From positions 930,001 to 994,000 of the forward strand of contig CAVOOW010000006.1 of assembly GCA_963697675.1 (NCBI GenBank): 64,000 nucleotides of DNA. Reading direction: 5' to 3'. The translations under genes and the position numbers were made by a program. The stretch's first letter is position 1, and each line of letters starts with the position of its first letter. Shown here piece after piece: positions 37,943 to 47,546 of this stretch. The notes beneath the pieces were generated by a model. It was not told the origin of the DNA. It saw only the letters and a program-made list of their open reading frames with translations, and did not search any database. This DNA comes from CAVOOW01 sp963697675 (GTDB lineage: Bacteria; Actinomycetota; Actinomycetes; JACCUZ01).

Positions 37943-38856
37943 GAGACGGACACCCGCCGGTACCGCAGCGTCAGCAGGCCGAAGCACCCGGCGACCAGCG
38001 CGATCATGACGAGTACGTACACGATGCCGCCGGTCGTGCCCGGAGGGGGCATGTCTATCGAGCTCTTCGCGCGGAACGCCCACGTCTGCACGCCGTCGAC
38101 AAGTGTGAACGGCGAGATCAGCCCCGCATAACCGGCAAGGGCGCTCGGATCCTGGACGACGCCGTTCACGACTTCGTGCTCGCCCTGGTTCTCGGCGATG
38201 CTGCGGACCGTCCCGGACACAGCGGCGAGCACGAGCAGCACGGCGATCACGGCAGCGACGCCGAGGCCGCGGCGCGGGGTGAACGCCGAGATGACGAGAC
38301 CGATGGAAGCGAGGACGATCGCGAACAGGACCGCCCCGGCAAGAGCGATGAGGACCCCGCGAGTGTTGTCCCAGAACGGCATCTGGGCCAGCAGCGCGCC
38401 GCCGTACAGCACAATCAACGGCAGGGCGAGCAACAGGAAAATCGCGGCCGTCATCGCCAGCAGCTTGGCCTGCACGTAGGCGAGGCGCGACAGCGGTCGC
38501 GAGAAGTAGAGGGCGACGACCCGGAACCGCAGGTCGCGCGAGACCATCTGCGGAGCTGCCGCCGCGACGAACACCGACACGATGATCTGCAGGTTGACGG
38601 CGTACGACGTGTATTCGAAGGGCAGCTCGTTCTCGTTCGTGACGACGACGATGGCGGCCACGAGCAACGCAGGCACGACCATCACCGCAAGCAGGAGCAG
38701 CGGCATCACCTTCGACTTCGTCGACCGGCCGAGTCCGAACGCCCCACGCAGGCTGTGCACGAACAGCGCGCGGGCGATGTAGGGCGTGCCCAGGCGGGGC
38801 CCGTCGTAGTGCCGATAGCCGATGTCGTGGATGGCGCCGGTGTGTCCGGTGGTCAT
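37939..38856 (-). CDS. ABC transporter permease (first module)
   Basis: 305-aa ABC-2-type permease with an N-terminal soluble segment (IHDIGYRHYDGPRLG) and six hydrophobic segments; the loop SRDLRFRVVALYFSRPLSR is typical of ABC-2 permeases that act on their own membrane partner. Coupled by 4-bp overlaps to ATPase genes on both sides. Confidence 0.87.
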   Translation of the reverse strand: MTTGHTGAIHDIGYRHYDGPRLGTPYIARALFVHSLRGAFGLGRSTKSKVMPLLLLAVMVVPALLVAAIVVVTNENELPFEYTSYAVNLQIIVSVFVAAAAPQMVSRDLRFRVVALYFSRPLSRLAYVQAKLLAMTAAIFLLLALPLIVLYGGALLAQMPFWDNTRGVLIALAGAVLFAIVLASIGLVISAFTPRRGLGVAAVIAVLLVLAAVSGTVRSIAENQGEHEVVNGVVQDPSALAGYAGLISPFTLVDGVQTWAFRAKSSIDMPPPGTTGGIVYVLVMIALVAGCFGLLTLRYRRVSVS

Positions 38857-39791
38857 GGCGTCGGCTCACTCCCTGCAGCAACGCTCTCGGTGCGGAAGAT
38901 GTCGAGCATGTGCAGGCGCCCGCGCTGGAGACGCACCATGCCGACGCCCAGCTCGGCCACGACGTCGCGCACGATGTCGTACGTCGTGTCGTCGACCAGC
39001 TCGATCTCCAGCAGACCATCGGCCACGCGCGCTGTGACGCCCGCGCTGTTCAGCCCCGCGGCGACGTCCTCCTGGCGATCGGTCACCTCGAGCGTCAGCT
39101 GCTGGGTCACAGCGGTGACGTCGGCGGTCGAGGCGGACCGCAGCAGCTTGCCGCCGTCGATGACGACGACGTGGTCGCAGACCCGTTCGAGCTCGCCCAT
39201 CAGGTGCGAGGTGACCAGCACCGAGATGTCGAACAGCGCGCCGATCCGCCGGATCAGGGCGAGCATGTCGTCGCGCCCTGCGGGGTCGAGCCCGTTGGTC
39301 GGCTCGTCGAGCAGCACCAGCTGCGGGTCGTGCACGAGGGCCTGGGCGAGCTTGACCCTCTGCTTCATGCCCGTCGAGTACCCGCCGATCGGCCGGTAGC
39401 GTTCCTCGTAGAGCCCGACGTGGCGCAACGTGTCCGCGGCGCGTTCGCGTGCGGCGGTCATCGGCAGCCCGGACATCCGCGCCAGGTGGACGACGAGCTC
39501 GGTGGCCGAGACGTCGGGCGGCAGGCAGTCGTGCTCGGGCATGTAGCCGACGATCTCGCGGATGCGGGGTCCCTCCGTCGCGACGTCGAGGTCGAGCACC
39601 TTGGCCGTGCCCGCCGTCGCCGGTGACAGTCCCAGCAGGATCTTGATCAGCGTCGACTTGCCTGCGCCGTTCGCGCCGACGAGACCGACCACACCTGGGG
39701 GCACGTCGACGGTGAGCTGCGCGAGGGCCGTGATCCGCCCCCCGTACTGCTTGGTCAGCCCATTCGTGACGATAAGAGACACCTGCGTCAC
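38853..39791 (-). CDS. ABC transporter ATP-binding protein (first module)
   Basis: 312-aa ATPase that opens the operon. Walker A GANGAGKST, signature YSTGMKQR, Walker B VLLDEPTNGLD and H-loop TSHLMGELE are present. The GTG at 39791 begins MTQVSLIV; a second GTG three codons on is possible, and a TAGGGT hexamer abuts this start. The order ATPase, permease, ATPase, permease suggests two related exporters, or one heteromeric exporter, expressed together. Confidence 0.9.
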   Translation of the reverse strand: MTQVSLIVTNGLTKQYGGRITALAQLTVDVPPGVVGLVGANGAGKSTLIKILLGLSPATAGTAKVLDLDVATEGPRIREIVGYMPEHDCLPPDVSATELVVHLARMSGLPMTAARERAADTLRHVGLYEERYRPIGGYSTGMKQRVKLAQALVHDPQLVLLDEPTNGLDPAGRDDMLALIRRIGALFDISVLVTSHLMGELERVCDHVVVIDGGKLLRSASTADVTAVTQQLTLEVTDRQEDVAAGLNSAGVTARVADGLLEIELVDDTTYDIVRDVVAELGVGMVRLQRGRLHMLDIFRTESVAAGSEPTP

Positions 39792-39857
39792 CCTAGCGAG
39801 GTTTGGTCGCCTTCCGGATCAGGGAAACACCCTGGGCCGTCTCAGGGTTCTGTGCCG

Positions 39858-40187
39858 TCAGGGTGTGTCGCTGCCTACTTCGCGGTGGGCAACCACGTCG
39901 TCGTACTCCGGGTGATGGGTTATCCACTCGCGCAGGAACGGGCAGCGCAACAGGGCTGTCAAGCCACGACGGCGTACGTCGTCGAGCGCCCCCCGGGCGA
40001 GTGCGCTCGCCACTCCGTGCCCCTCGTGCTCGGGGTCAACCTCCGTGTGCGTGAACACAACGAGATTTCCCTTGCGCAGATAGGCGGCGAAGCCGGCTGC
40101 CCCGCCGTCACCAGCCCCTTCGGAGTCGTTATCGATTCGCGCCTCGTAGCGGCTTCGCTCGGGGACGTCGGTCACCGTCACGGCCAT
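39858..40187 (-). CDS. Short GNAT-like acetyltransferase (PF14542 type)
   Basis: 109-aa protein with a minimal GNAT fold: RYEARID, AGFAAYLRKGNLVVFTHTEV and the pyrophosphate loop EGHGVASALARGALDDV, ending in LRCPFLREWITHHPEY. Its ATG shares TGATG with the lacZ stop, so it is coupled to the upstream gene. Confidence 0.85.
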   Translation of the reverse strand: MAVTVTDVPERSRYEARIDNDSEGAGDGGAAGFAAYLRKGNLVVFTHTEVDPEHEGHGVASALARGALDDVRRRGLTALLRCPFLREWITHHPEYDDVVAHREVGSDTP

Positions 40188-43155
40188 CAGCTGCCTCCTC
40201 GTTCGAGCTCGCCACCGGCCATCGTCCGCAGTGCCACGGCGAAGGACAAGGGCTGCGCCATCAGCCGATACTGCGGCAGCACGCCTGGCCCGCACGACGC
40301 CGTGCCCAGACCGTTCTGCCCGGCATCGATGTTCACGCACACGCGATCTCTGCCGGCGAGATCACTGGTGTGCCGCGCGGCGTCGAGGTCTTCGGTCGTC
40401 CACCTGCGCACGGTCAACCCGAACGTGGGCGACTGCCGGTCCTGCGCGGCTGAGTCGGCGGTTGAGTGGTGGCGTGCTCCCTCGATCCGCAGCCCGGCCC
40501 CACGATCGCCGGTGATGTCGGCCCATCGCACTCCGGCCCGGTGCCCGTTTTCCTGTGGAAACACATAGGGGGTCTGCCATTCGTCGATGGATTTCTCATA
40601 GCGACCGACCCGGGCGGCGAGGGCGCTGTCCGGATAGGCCTCATCGGGCCCCTGACCGAACCACTCGACGCGGCCCAGCTCCCCCGGCAGGCTCAGGCGT
40701 ACACCCAGCCGCGGCACCGGGCATGGCCAGTCGCCCTGCGGATCGACGTCGACCTGCAGCAGCAAGCCGTCCTCGATCGCCGACCACCGATAGGTGGCGA
40801 TCAGCCCGATCGTCGTCGCGGCGGGTGCGACCCGTGTGGTCACCACGATCCCGTCGGGACGGATGTCAACGCCGTCGATCCTGTGCTGCATGCGATCGAG
40901 GCCGATCTGGCGCCACAGGATCTCCTGGGGATCCCGGGAGAAGGCGCGGTCGTTGTCGATCGGCGCGCGCCACACCTCGAGCAGCGGAGTCGAGACATCG
41001 ATGTCGCCCAGCCGCGTCAGCTGGCCCGCGAGGGTGAACGTGCCGACGCCGAGACGCACATTCGTTGCGGTGGTCTCGGACGTCACGTCCGGCGAGCGCG
41101 GGACGGTCCGCTCTGGCGCGCTCACCAGGAACTGGCCCCAGGCAACCTCGTGGCCGGCAGCCGCCCACGGCTCGGTGGCGGCGAGCACGGCACGAACGGC
41201 AAACCATGTCTCCTGGGTGGTCGGCGGCAACGCGGGAAGCTCGACAACGGATGCCTCGCCGGGCGCGGTCTCCGGCACGTCGAGCAACCCCGCGGCCACC
41301 TGGCGGCCTTCCTCCTCGAGGACCCACTCGAATCTCAGGTGCGAAAGGTCGCGCACCTCATAGCGGTTCTCGACCCTCAGCTGATGCGGTCCGCCGGCCA
41401 GCAGCCGAACCGGCTCGATCACCTTCTTGTACTCGAGCAGGCCGGGTGACGGCGAACGATCCGGGAACAGCAGACCGTCGGCCACGAAGTTCCCGTCGTG
41501 GACCGGCTCGCCGAAGTCGCCGCCGTAGGCGAAGAACTCGACGCCCTCGGCCGATCGCGTGCGCAGGCCGTGGTCGATCCACTCCCAGACGAACCCGCCC
41601 TGGCACCGCGGGTAGGTCTCGAAGAGGCGCTGGTACTCCGCGAGACCACCGGGCCCGTTGCCCATCGCGTGGGCGTACTCGCAGAGGATGAAGGGCATCC
41701 TGCGGCGGCGGGCACCCAGCGCGGGATCGTCGAGGGGATCCTCCTCGTGCCGGCCGATCAGCTCGACCTCGGCATGGGTCGTGTACATGCGCGAGTAGAC
41801 GTCGACGTCACGCGCGGTCCAGTCACGTTCGTAGTGCAGGGGCCGCGACGGGTCACGTCCCCGCGCCCAGTCCGCCATCGCGCCGAGGTTCTGACCGGTT
41901 CCGCTCTCGTTGCCCAGCGACCACATGACGATGCTCGGGTGGTTCTTGTCCCGCTCCACCATCCGGCGCATCCGGTCGACCAGCTCGGCGCACCAGCGAG
42001 GGTCCTCGGCCGGGTTGTCGGCGACCCGCATGTCGCCCTCGGGCACGAAGCCGTGGGTCTCGAGGTCGCACTCGTCGATGACGTAGAGCCCGTATTCGTC
42101 GCAGAGCTGGAGAAAGTGCGGATGGGGCGGGTAGTGGCTGGTCCGGACGGCGTTGATGTTGTGCTGCTTCATCAACAGCACGTCGGCCAGCATCACGTCG
42201 TTGTTGACGGCCCGGCCGAAATCGGGGTCGAACTCGTGCCGGTTGACGCCGTTGAACAGCACCCGCTTGCCGTTGACCGTGAACACTCCGTCGGTGATCG
42301 CGTATCCGCCGGAAGCCGATGCGCACCGTCACCGTCTCACCGCCACTGGCGACCGTGGCGTTGTAGAGGTGCGGCACCTCGGCGGACCAGGGCTGCACGG
42401 GGCCGGCGTCGACGAGCTCGCTCGTGCCGAACGTCAGATCCAGCTCGTTCACGTTGACCTGCGCCGGGACACTCGACTCCACCCGCAGCGTTCCCCTGCC
42501 CGTCCGGTCGTCGTAGTCGGCATGGACGAACAAGTCGTCGATGCCACCGGCCGGGCGGCAGAGCAGGGTGACCTCGCGGAAGATGCCTGACAGCCACCAC
42601 ATGTCCTGATCCTCGAGATAGCTGCCCGACGACCACTGGTGCACTCGTACGGCAACAAGGTTGTCCGCGTCCCGACGCACGACGGACGTGACGTCGAACT
42701 CCGAGGGCAACCGGCTCCCGGAGGTGACACCCAGCTCCGTGCCGTTGAGCCAGACCCGCGCGCACGAGTCGACCCCCTCGAACCGCAGGACGAACCGCTC
42801 GCCGGTCCAGTCGTCAGGGACTCGGAAGGTGCGGCGATAGTCACCGGTCGGGTTGTCGTCCGGCACCCACGGCGGATCGACCGGGAACGGGTAGCGCACG
42901 TTCGTGTAGGCAGGCCGGCCGTGACCGGCGAGCTGCCAGTGGGAAGGCACGGCGAGTGGCGACCAACCGGTCTCCGGATAGTCGTCTGGCCACGAAATCC
43001 GTGTCGGCATCGGCACGCGGCGACAGCCGGAAGGACCAGACACCGGACAGGGACAGCCGGGGCGCGTTCGACCGGAGCCAGGCCCGGGCGGGTTCGACGC
43101 CCCGGGCCGGTTGGACGTTCTCCCAGTAGCGAGCAGCGTCTTCGGTTCGGATCAT
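40187..43155 (-). pseudogene. lacZ: Beta-galactosidase (GH2, LacZ type), two frameshifts as sequenced
   Basis: Glycoside hydrolase family 2 enzyme of about 985 aa that hydrolyses beta-galactosides. From the ATG at 43155 the reading goes through three frames. RYWENVQPAR, DYPETGWSPLAVPSHWQL and VNGKRVLFNGVNRHEFDP follow in the proper order. Breaks lie near 42990-43010 and 42303 (ATACGCGATC for expected ATCGCGATC). Both catalytic glutamates survive: SLGNESGTG (acid/base) and ILCEYAHAMGN (nucleophile). Sequencing indels are a real alternative to decay. No sugar transporter or lac regulator is adjacent. Confidence 0.82.
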
Positions 43156-43284
43156 GGTGGCGATTCATTCACACCGTGCGCATCGAACGCGAAGCGGGCA
43201 TGGGTACGGGCGGCGAGGGCCCTCGCCGTCGTTCCCCCGCGATCTCGGCGACGCCCGCGACACTCCGGGATCACGCGTTGTGGG

Positions 43285-43312
43285 TGGACAAATCGCGACC
43301 ATCGGCTAAAGT
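43285..43312 (+). promoter_or_regulatory. Possible sigma-70-type promoter of cdo
   Basis: TGGACA-N16-TAAAGT, followed by a leader of about 38 nt to the cysteine dioxygenase start, which has its own GAGG ribosome site. Confidence 0.35.
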
Positions 43313-43356
43313 CTAGGTTCTCGCCCTACAAACATGATTTCAGATCGAGGATCTCC

Positions 43357-43854
43357 ATGGCAATCTCAACGGTCGACACAACCGTCCGCGAGCGGTCCAG
43401 CACCGGGTCGCGCGAGCTCTCCAGGATCGCCACCGAGCTGGTCGGCGAGCCGTCGCTGTGGTGGCCGCGCGTTCGCTACAAGGCGTCCGACCGCTTCTAC
43501 ACCCGGGTGTGTGCCGGCGAGTCCTTCGAGGCGTGGCTGCTCACCTGGCTGCCCGGCCAGTCCACCGGCCTGCACGACCATGGCGGCTCGAGCGGCGCGT
43601 TCGTGGTGGTCAAGGGCGAGCTGACGGAGACGACGGTCTCGCCCGACGGCGCCCATGAGGTCGTGCGGCACCTCACCCATCCGCGCGTACGGACGTTCGG
43701 CGAAGCGCATGTCCACGACGTCGCGAACCGCGGGCGCATCCCTGCGATCAGCCTGCACGTCTATGCCCCCGCCCTCACGACGATGCGGCGCTATGAGCGG
43801 GTGGCCGAGCAGCTGCGCCAGGTCTCGGAGGAGACCGCGGGAGCCTCCTGGTGA
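43357..43854 (+). CDS. Cysteine dioxygenase-type cupin
   Basis: 165-aa cupin of the cysteine dioxygenase family, expected to oxidise L-cysteine (or another small thiol) to the sulfinate with Fe(II). Metal ligands are visible at His73 and His75 (LHDHGG) and in EAHVHDVAN (His118/His120). The ATG at 43357 has GAGG at 6-nt spacing; the open frame before it has no family match. Its stop overlaps the rhodanese start by 4 bp, so the two act together in sulfur oxidation. Confidence 0.87.
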   Translation: MAISTVDTTVRERSSTGSRELSRIATELVGEPSLWWPRVRYKASDRFYTRVCAGESFEAWLLTWLPGQSTGLHDHGGSSGAFVVVKGELTETTVSPDGAHEVVRHLTHPRVRTFGEAHVHDVANRGRIPAISLHVYAPALTTMRRYERVAEQLRQVSEETAGASW

Positions 43855-44291
43855 CCGTCACCGACGTCGACAGCCTGCTGGAGCAGGCCCGCAGCACGCT
43901 CGACCGGCTCAGCCCACGGGCGGCCTACCAGGCGTGGCTCGGCGGCGCGGAGCTCGTCGACATCCGTCCTGCGGCTCAACGCGCGGCCGAGGGCGAGGTG
44001 CCCGGGGCGCTGCTGGTCGAGCGCAACGTGCTCGAGTGGCGGTTCGACCCCGCCAGCCCTGCTCGGCTCGCCGAGGCCACCGGTCATGACCTGCAGGTGA
44101 TCGTGCTGTGCTCGGAGGGCTACACGTCCAGCCTGGCGGCCGCCGCGTTGCAGCAGCTCGGGCTCCACCGCGCGACCGACGTGGTGGGTGGCTTCCTGGC
44201 CTGGCGTGCGGCATGCCTTCCGTCGTCGGACGGCGACGGGTCCACGACCTATGCGCCCACCGGTCGCGCACCGGGAGCCCGACCCGGCTGA
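43851..44291 (+). CDS. Rhodanese-domain sulfurtransferase
   Basis: 146-aa single-domain rhodanese. The active-site loop is CSEGYTS with Cys87, preceded by LVDIRPAAQRAAEGEVPGAL. It would carry a persulfide for thiosulfate, polysulfide or similar chemistry in the cytosol. The GTG start overlaps the cysteine dioxygenase stop, a pairing known in other bacteria. The gene faces the minus-strand CYTH/CHAD gene, 30 bp away. Confidence 0.88.
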   Translation: MTVTDVDSLLEQARSTLDRLSPRAAYQAWLGGAELVDIRPAAQRAAEGEVPGALLVERNVLEWRFDPASPARLAEATGHDLQVIVLCSEGYTSSLAAAALQQLGLHRATDVVGGFLAWRAACLPSSDGDGSTTYAPTGRAPGARPG

Positions 44292-44320
44292 GGCCTGCGC
44301 GGCCGGATCCTCAGGGTGGG

Positions 44321-45823
44321 CTACAGCTGGTCGAGCCGTCGCAGGTGCTTGCGCAGCTTGTTCGTCTCGCGCACCAGGCGCTCCGCCCGCGCCTTCTCCA
44401 GCCCGTAGAGCAACCCGTAGGTGAACGCATTCTCCCCGGCCAGCTGCGCTTGGCCGGCCAGCTCGCGAAGCACGTCCTGCGTGCGGGCGCTGACGTCGAG
44501 GCGGGCGAGGACCGCCGCCACCTCGTCCAGCGTCGTCTCCACCCGGCTCTGGATCTCGCCGGGATGCCGGGAATGCAGCTGCTCGGCATAGCTGGCGCGC
44601 TGCACTGCTCGCCGCGCGCCGCCCTGCTGCCATCGACGGTCGTCATCGGAGGCTGCGCGAGCCAGCTGCCCGAGCCGCCGGTCAGCGCGGCGCAGCGCGC
44701 GTTCGGCAAGGTCGGGCAACACGTCCCCCACGCGAGTGGCCGCCGCTCCCCCAGCCGGCATCCGCGACGGGAACGCGACGATGCTGTCCAGCATGTCCAG
44801 ATAGCGCGAGGAGTCCAACGCCTCCCGGACCGCCGCCAGCGCGGTCTTCCGGCGGGCTGCCAGCTCGCGGTCGACGCGGCGCCGCACCGGCCCGACGACG
44901 AGCGTCTGCGGCTGCACCTCCAGGGCCGCGCGGATCCGGGCGCCCGAGGTGTCGAGGTCGTCCAGGCCGGCCAGTACGGAGTCGAGCCACGCCAGCTCGG
45001 AGCGCAGCTCGACGGTCGTCTCGTCGGGGATCACCTGCCGCTGCAGTGCCAAGGCAGCACGCGTCCGCTGTACGGCGGCGCGCATCCGGCCCGGCGCGTC
45101 CGGTCGGTCCAGGCGTACGAGGGGGTCGCTGGCCTGCAGGTCCAGCACGACCTCACGGAGCCCGGCGTCCAACACGTCGCCGACCGGCGTCCTGCGCCGG
45201 ACCGTCGGCCGCTCCGCATACTGCGCAGTCGACGAGCCGAGCACTCGACCCACCTTGGACGCACCCTTCGCGGGCTGCAGGCCGGCCGCCCGGACAGCGG
45301 CATCAAGGGCCGCGAGGACCTCCCGGTCACCATCGACGAGCTCGATCTCGAGCTCGCGCCACGTCATGCCCGGCCCCTCGTCGCCGTGGCGCTCGCCGGT
45401 CACGGAGTCGTCCGAGAGCTCGGCCAGGACACGACCGTCCCGGGCCAGCAGCTGGTGCACGGTCCGTCGGGTGACCAGCGTGGCCACGGCCTCGAGCCGC
45501 TGGGTGCGCACCCACCCGCGGACGAGGGCCGTGAGCGCGGTCGGCGGTGTCTTCGATCGACCGAGCGGCCGGTGCACCTCGAGCCGCTCGCCGTCAGCGA
45601 GCGGCAGCTTGAGGTGCCACCCGTCGTCCGTCCCACCGTGGCGTCGCCGCAACGTCGCCCGGGCGCCGGCCAGGGCATGGTCCGGCGTGTCGAAGTAGGT
45701 CGCGGTCAGCACCATCTCTTCCTGCGTCGCCGTCGACTCGACCCCGCGGACACCGATCAGCTCGGGCAGCGGACGCCCCTCGTCGACGTCGTACTTGGCC
45801 TCGATCTCGACGTATGTCTGCAT
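44321..45823 (-). CDS. CYTH-CHAD domain protein
   Basis: 500 aa. The N-terminal CYTH (triphosphate tunnel) domain has the EIEAKYDV entry motif, an Arg/Lys-rich tunnel (ATLRRRHG, WHLKLPL) and WRELEIEL. The C-terminal CHAD helical domain starts near residue 220 and is basic. CHAD domains bind polyphosphate and CYTH enzymes hydrolyse tri- or polyphosphate (family knowledge). The CHAD histidine positions are partly lost (GRMRAAVQRTRAAL). Last gene of the minus-strand CHAD-ParA-Nudix-CYTH run. Confidence 0.88.
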   Translation of the reverse strand: MQTYVEIEAKYDVDEGRPLPELIGVRGVESTATQEEMVLTATYFDTPDHALAGARATLRRRHGGTDDGWHLKLPLADGERLEVHRPLGRSKTPPTALTALVRGWVRTQRLEAVATLVTRRTVHQLLARDGRVLAELSDDSVTGERHGDEGPGMTWRELEIELVDGDREVLAALDAAVRAAGLQPAKGASKVGRVLGSSTAQYAERPTVRRRTPVGDVLDAGLREVVLDLQASDPLVRLDRPDAPGRMRAAVQRTRAALALQRQVIPDETTVELRSELAWLDSVLAGLDDLDTSGARIRAALEVQPQTLVVGPVRRRVDRELAARRKTALAAVREALDSSRYLDMLDSIVAFPSRMPAGGAAATRVGDVLPDLAERALRRADRRLGQLARAASDDDRRWQQGGARRAVQRASYAEQLHSRHPGEIQSRVETTLDEVAAVLARLDVSARTQDVLRELAGQAQLAGENAFTYGLLYGLEKARAERLVRETNKLRKHLRRLDQL

Positions 45824-45870
45824 CAGTCTCCGGTGCCTTTGTAGTTCACGGTTCGCGCTGTGTTCAGCAG

Positions 45871-46770
45871 CTATGCGGCGGGCTCATGTCGCTCGTACGA
45901 GCTGATCGTCCCGTCGCGATGGTGCAGCAGCCACCAGCCACCCTTCTTGACCACCGTCTCGGTCGGCGGTCTGACCACTGACCGCCGGCCCAGCGCCGTC
46001 AGCAGACCGCTGATGACGCTTTGCTGTCCGCACACGGCCACCGCCTCGCTGGCAGAGGCGGCCTGCAGGAGCTGATCGGCGATCGCCCGCTCGTTGCCGG
46101 TGAACTCGTCGCGGGTGAGGCCCGGTTGGCGGCGCACGGTGAGACCGGTCGCCGCCGCGAACGGAGCGAGCATGTCCACGCAGGCTGGCAGATCCGCGCT
46201 GCGCAGGTCGTTGACGCCGAGGCCACCGAGGACGGGGACCAGAGCCGCGGCCTGGTCCCGACCGGACCGGTTGAGCCGCACCGAGGCGGGAGACGTCTTG
46301 GGACGCCGCGCCGGAAGAGTGGTTGGGCCGGGCCGCACCAGGAGCAGCGCCTCGGTGTCACGGCGCGAACGCAGGAATGCATCCAGGACGACCCGGTCCG
46401 ATACCGAGGTCACGCGGCGACGGGCGGCGTCGAGGCTCAACCACTCGATGCGGTCGACCTCGCGGTTGGGCAGGAACAGCCCTCCTGCACAGCGCATCGA
46501 CCAGTAGGTCACGACCTTGGTGGCCGGACGGCCGCTGGACGTGACGCCGTAACGCACGGTGGTCAGCCGCGGGCCGACCCGGACCTTGTGGCCGGTCTCC
46601 TCCGACATCTCCCGCAGGGCCGTGACCAGCAGGTGCTCTCCCGACTTGGCCTTGCCCTTGGGCACGGACCAGTCGTCATAGCGCGGCCGGTGCACGAGGG
46701 CCACCTCCGGCGAGAGTGGGTCGCCACGCCAGAGGACGCCGCCGGCGGCAAGGACGAGTTGGCGGCTCAC
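45871..46770 (-). CDS. MutT1-like Nudix protein with a degenerate histidine-phosphatase half
   Basis: 299 aa. The N-terminal Nudix box is perfect: G39-X5-E45-X7-R53-E54-X2-E57-E58-X-G60. The C-terminal half aligns with the SixA-type phosphatase domain of mycobacterial MutT1, but the catalytic RH(G/A) motif reads LVRPGPTT, so the phosphohistidine residue is missing. Nudix activity on 8-oxo-dGTP or dinucleoside polyphosphates is plausible; the second step probably is not. It overlaps the ParA gene stop by 4 bp. Confidence 0.85.
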   Translation of the reverse strand: MSRQLVLAAGGVLWRGDPLSPEVALVHRPRYDDWSVPKGKAKSGEHLLVTALREMSEETGHKVRVGPRLTTVRYGVTSSGRPATKVVTYWSMRCAGGLFLPNREVDRIEWLSLDAARRRVTSVSDRVVLDAFLRSRRDTEALLLVRPGPTTLPARRPKTSPASVRLNRSGRDQAAALVPVLGGLGVNDLRSADLPACVDMLAPFAAATGLTVRRQPGLTRDEFTGNERAIADQLLQAASASEAVAVCGQQSVISGLLTALGRRSVVRPPTETVVKKGGWWLLHHRDGTISSYERHEPAA

Positions 46771-47546
46771 GGTGCGCTGCGCTCAGATCGGGTGCCGGCC
46801 GCCTCAGGTGCGTGCGGCCGGACCTCCGCCCACAGCTGCTCGTAGCAACGGGCAGCGCGGCTGGTGGGAGCGAAGGCCGGCACCGGTGCACGGTGTTCGG
46901 CCATCTGCTCGATGATCGAGAGCGACGGCACGACCGTGTCGGCGATGCGGGTGTGTTCGCGGGAGATCGCGTCGATGACGTCGCGGTGCAGCCGCTTGCG
47001 ACGGTCAGCCATCGAGAAGAACGCGACCACCTCCGGCGGGTTCTCCTGCGAGTCGGCGACGAAGCGTGTCAGCTGGCCGAAGGTCCGCAGCGAGAGCGTC
47101 GCCGGGATCAGCGGCACGAGGAGGGTGTCGGACGCGTGCAGCACGTTCTCCGATACCAGCGAGATGCTGGGCGGACAGTCGAGGAAGACGATGTCGTAGT
47201 CGTCGTCCACCGAGCGCAGCAGCTGGCTCAGCCGGGTCGTCCGCTTCTTGGTGTCGTCGAGCTCGAGGTCCATGTTGCGATAGCTGAAGTCGGCGGGCAG
47301 CAGGTCCAGGTTCTCGAAGTCGGTTGCCTTGATGGCCGCCTCGAGCGGGCGCTTGCGGGTCACCAGCGCGCGACCGCCCCCCTTGACCCGGGGGCGCACC
47401 CGGAACAGGAACGTGGCTGCGGCCTGCGGGTCGAGGTCCCACAACAGCGTCCGCCGACCCTCCCGCGCGGCGAGGTAGGCGAGATTGACCGCCGTCGACG
47501 TCTTTCCGACGCCACCCTTGATGTTGTACGTCGCCAGGACCTTCAC
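46767..47546 (-). CDS. ParA/MinD-family ATPase
   Basis: 259-aa cytosolic ATPase with the deviant Walker A YNIKGGVGKTSTAVNLAYL, Walker A' DLDPQAAAT and Walker B IVFLDCPPS. No ParB gene accompanies it. Instead it is locked by 4-bp overlaps between a CHAD gene and a MutT1-like gene. A role in placing polyphosphate-bound cargo on the nucleoid is a reasonable inference, as orphan ParAs often position granules or enzyme complexes. Confidence 0.9.
   Translation of the reverse strand: MKVLATYNIKGGVGKTSTAVNLAYLAAREGRRTLLWDLDPQAAATFLFRVRPRVKGGGRALVTRKRPLEAAIKATDFENLDLLPADFSYRNMDLELDDTKKRTTRLSQLLRSVDDDYDIVFLDCPPSISLVSENVLHASDTLLVPLIPATLSLRTFGQLTRFVADSQENPPEVVAFFSMADRRKRLHRDVIDAISREHTRIADTVVPSLSIIEQMAEHRAPVPAFAPTSRAARCYEQLWAEVRPHAPEAAGTRSERSAP

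Noticed and set aside
36989..39019. 676-codon fusion of an unknown domain with the ABC ATPase
   Set aside because: The upstream half is out-of-frame sequence of the preceding permease; the true start is 37942.
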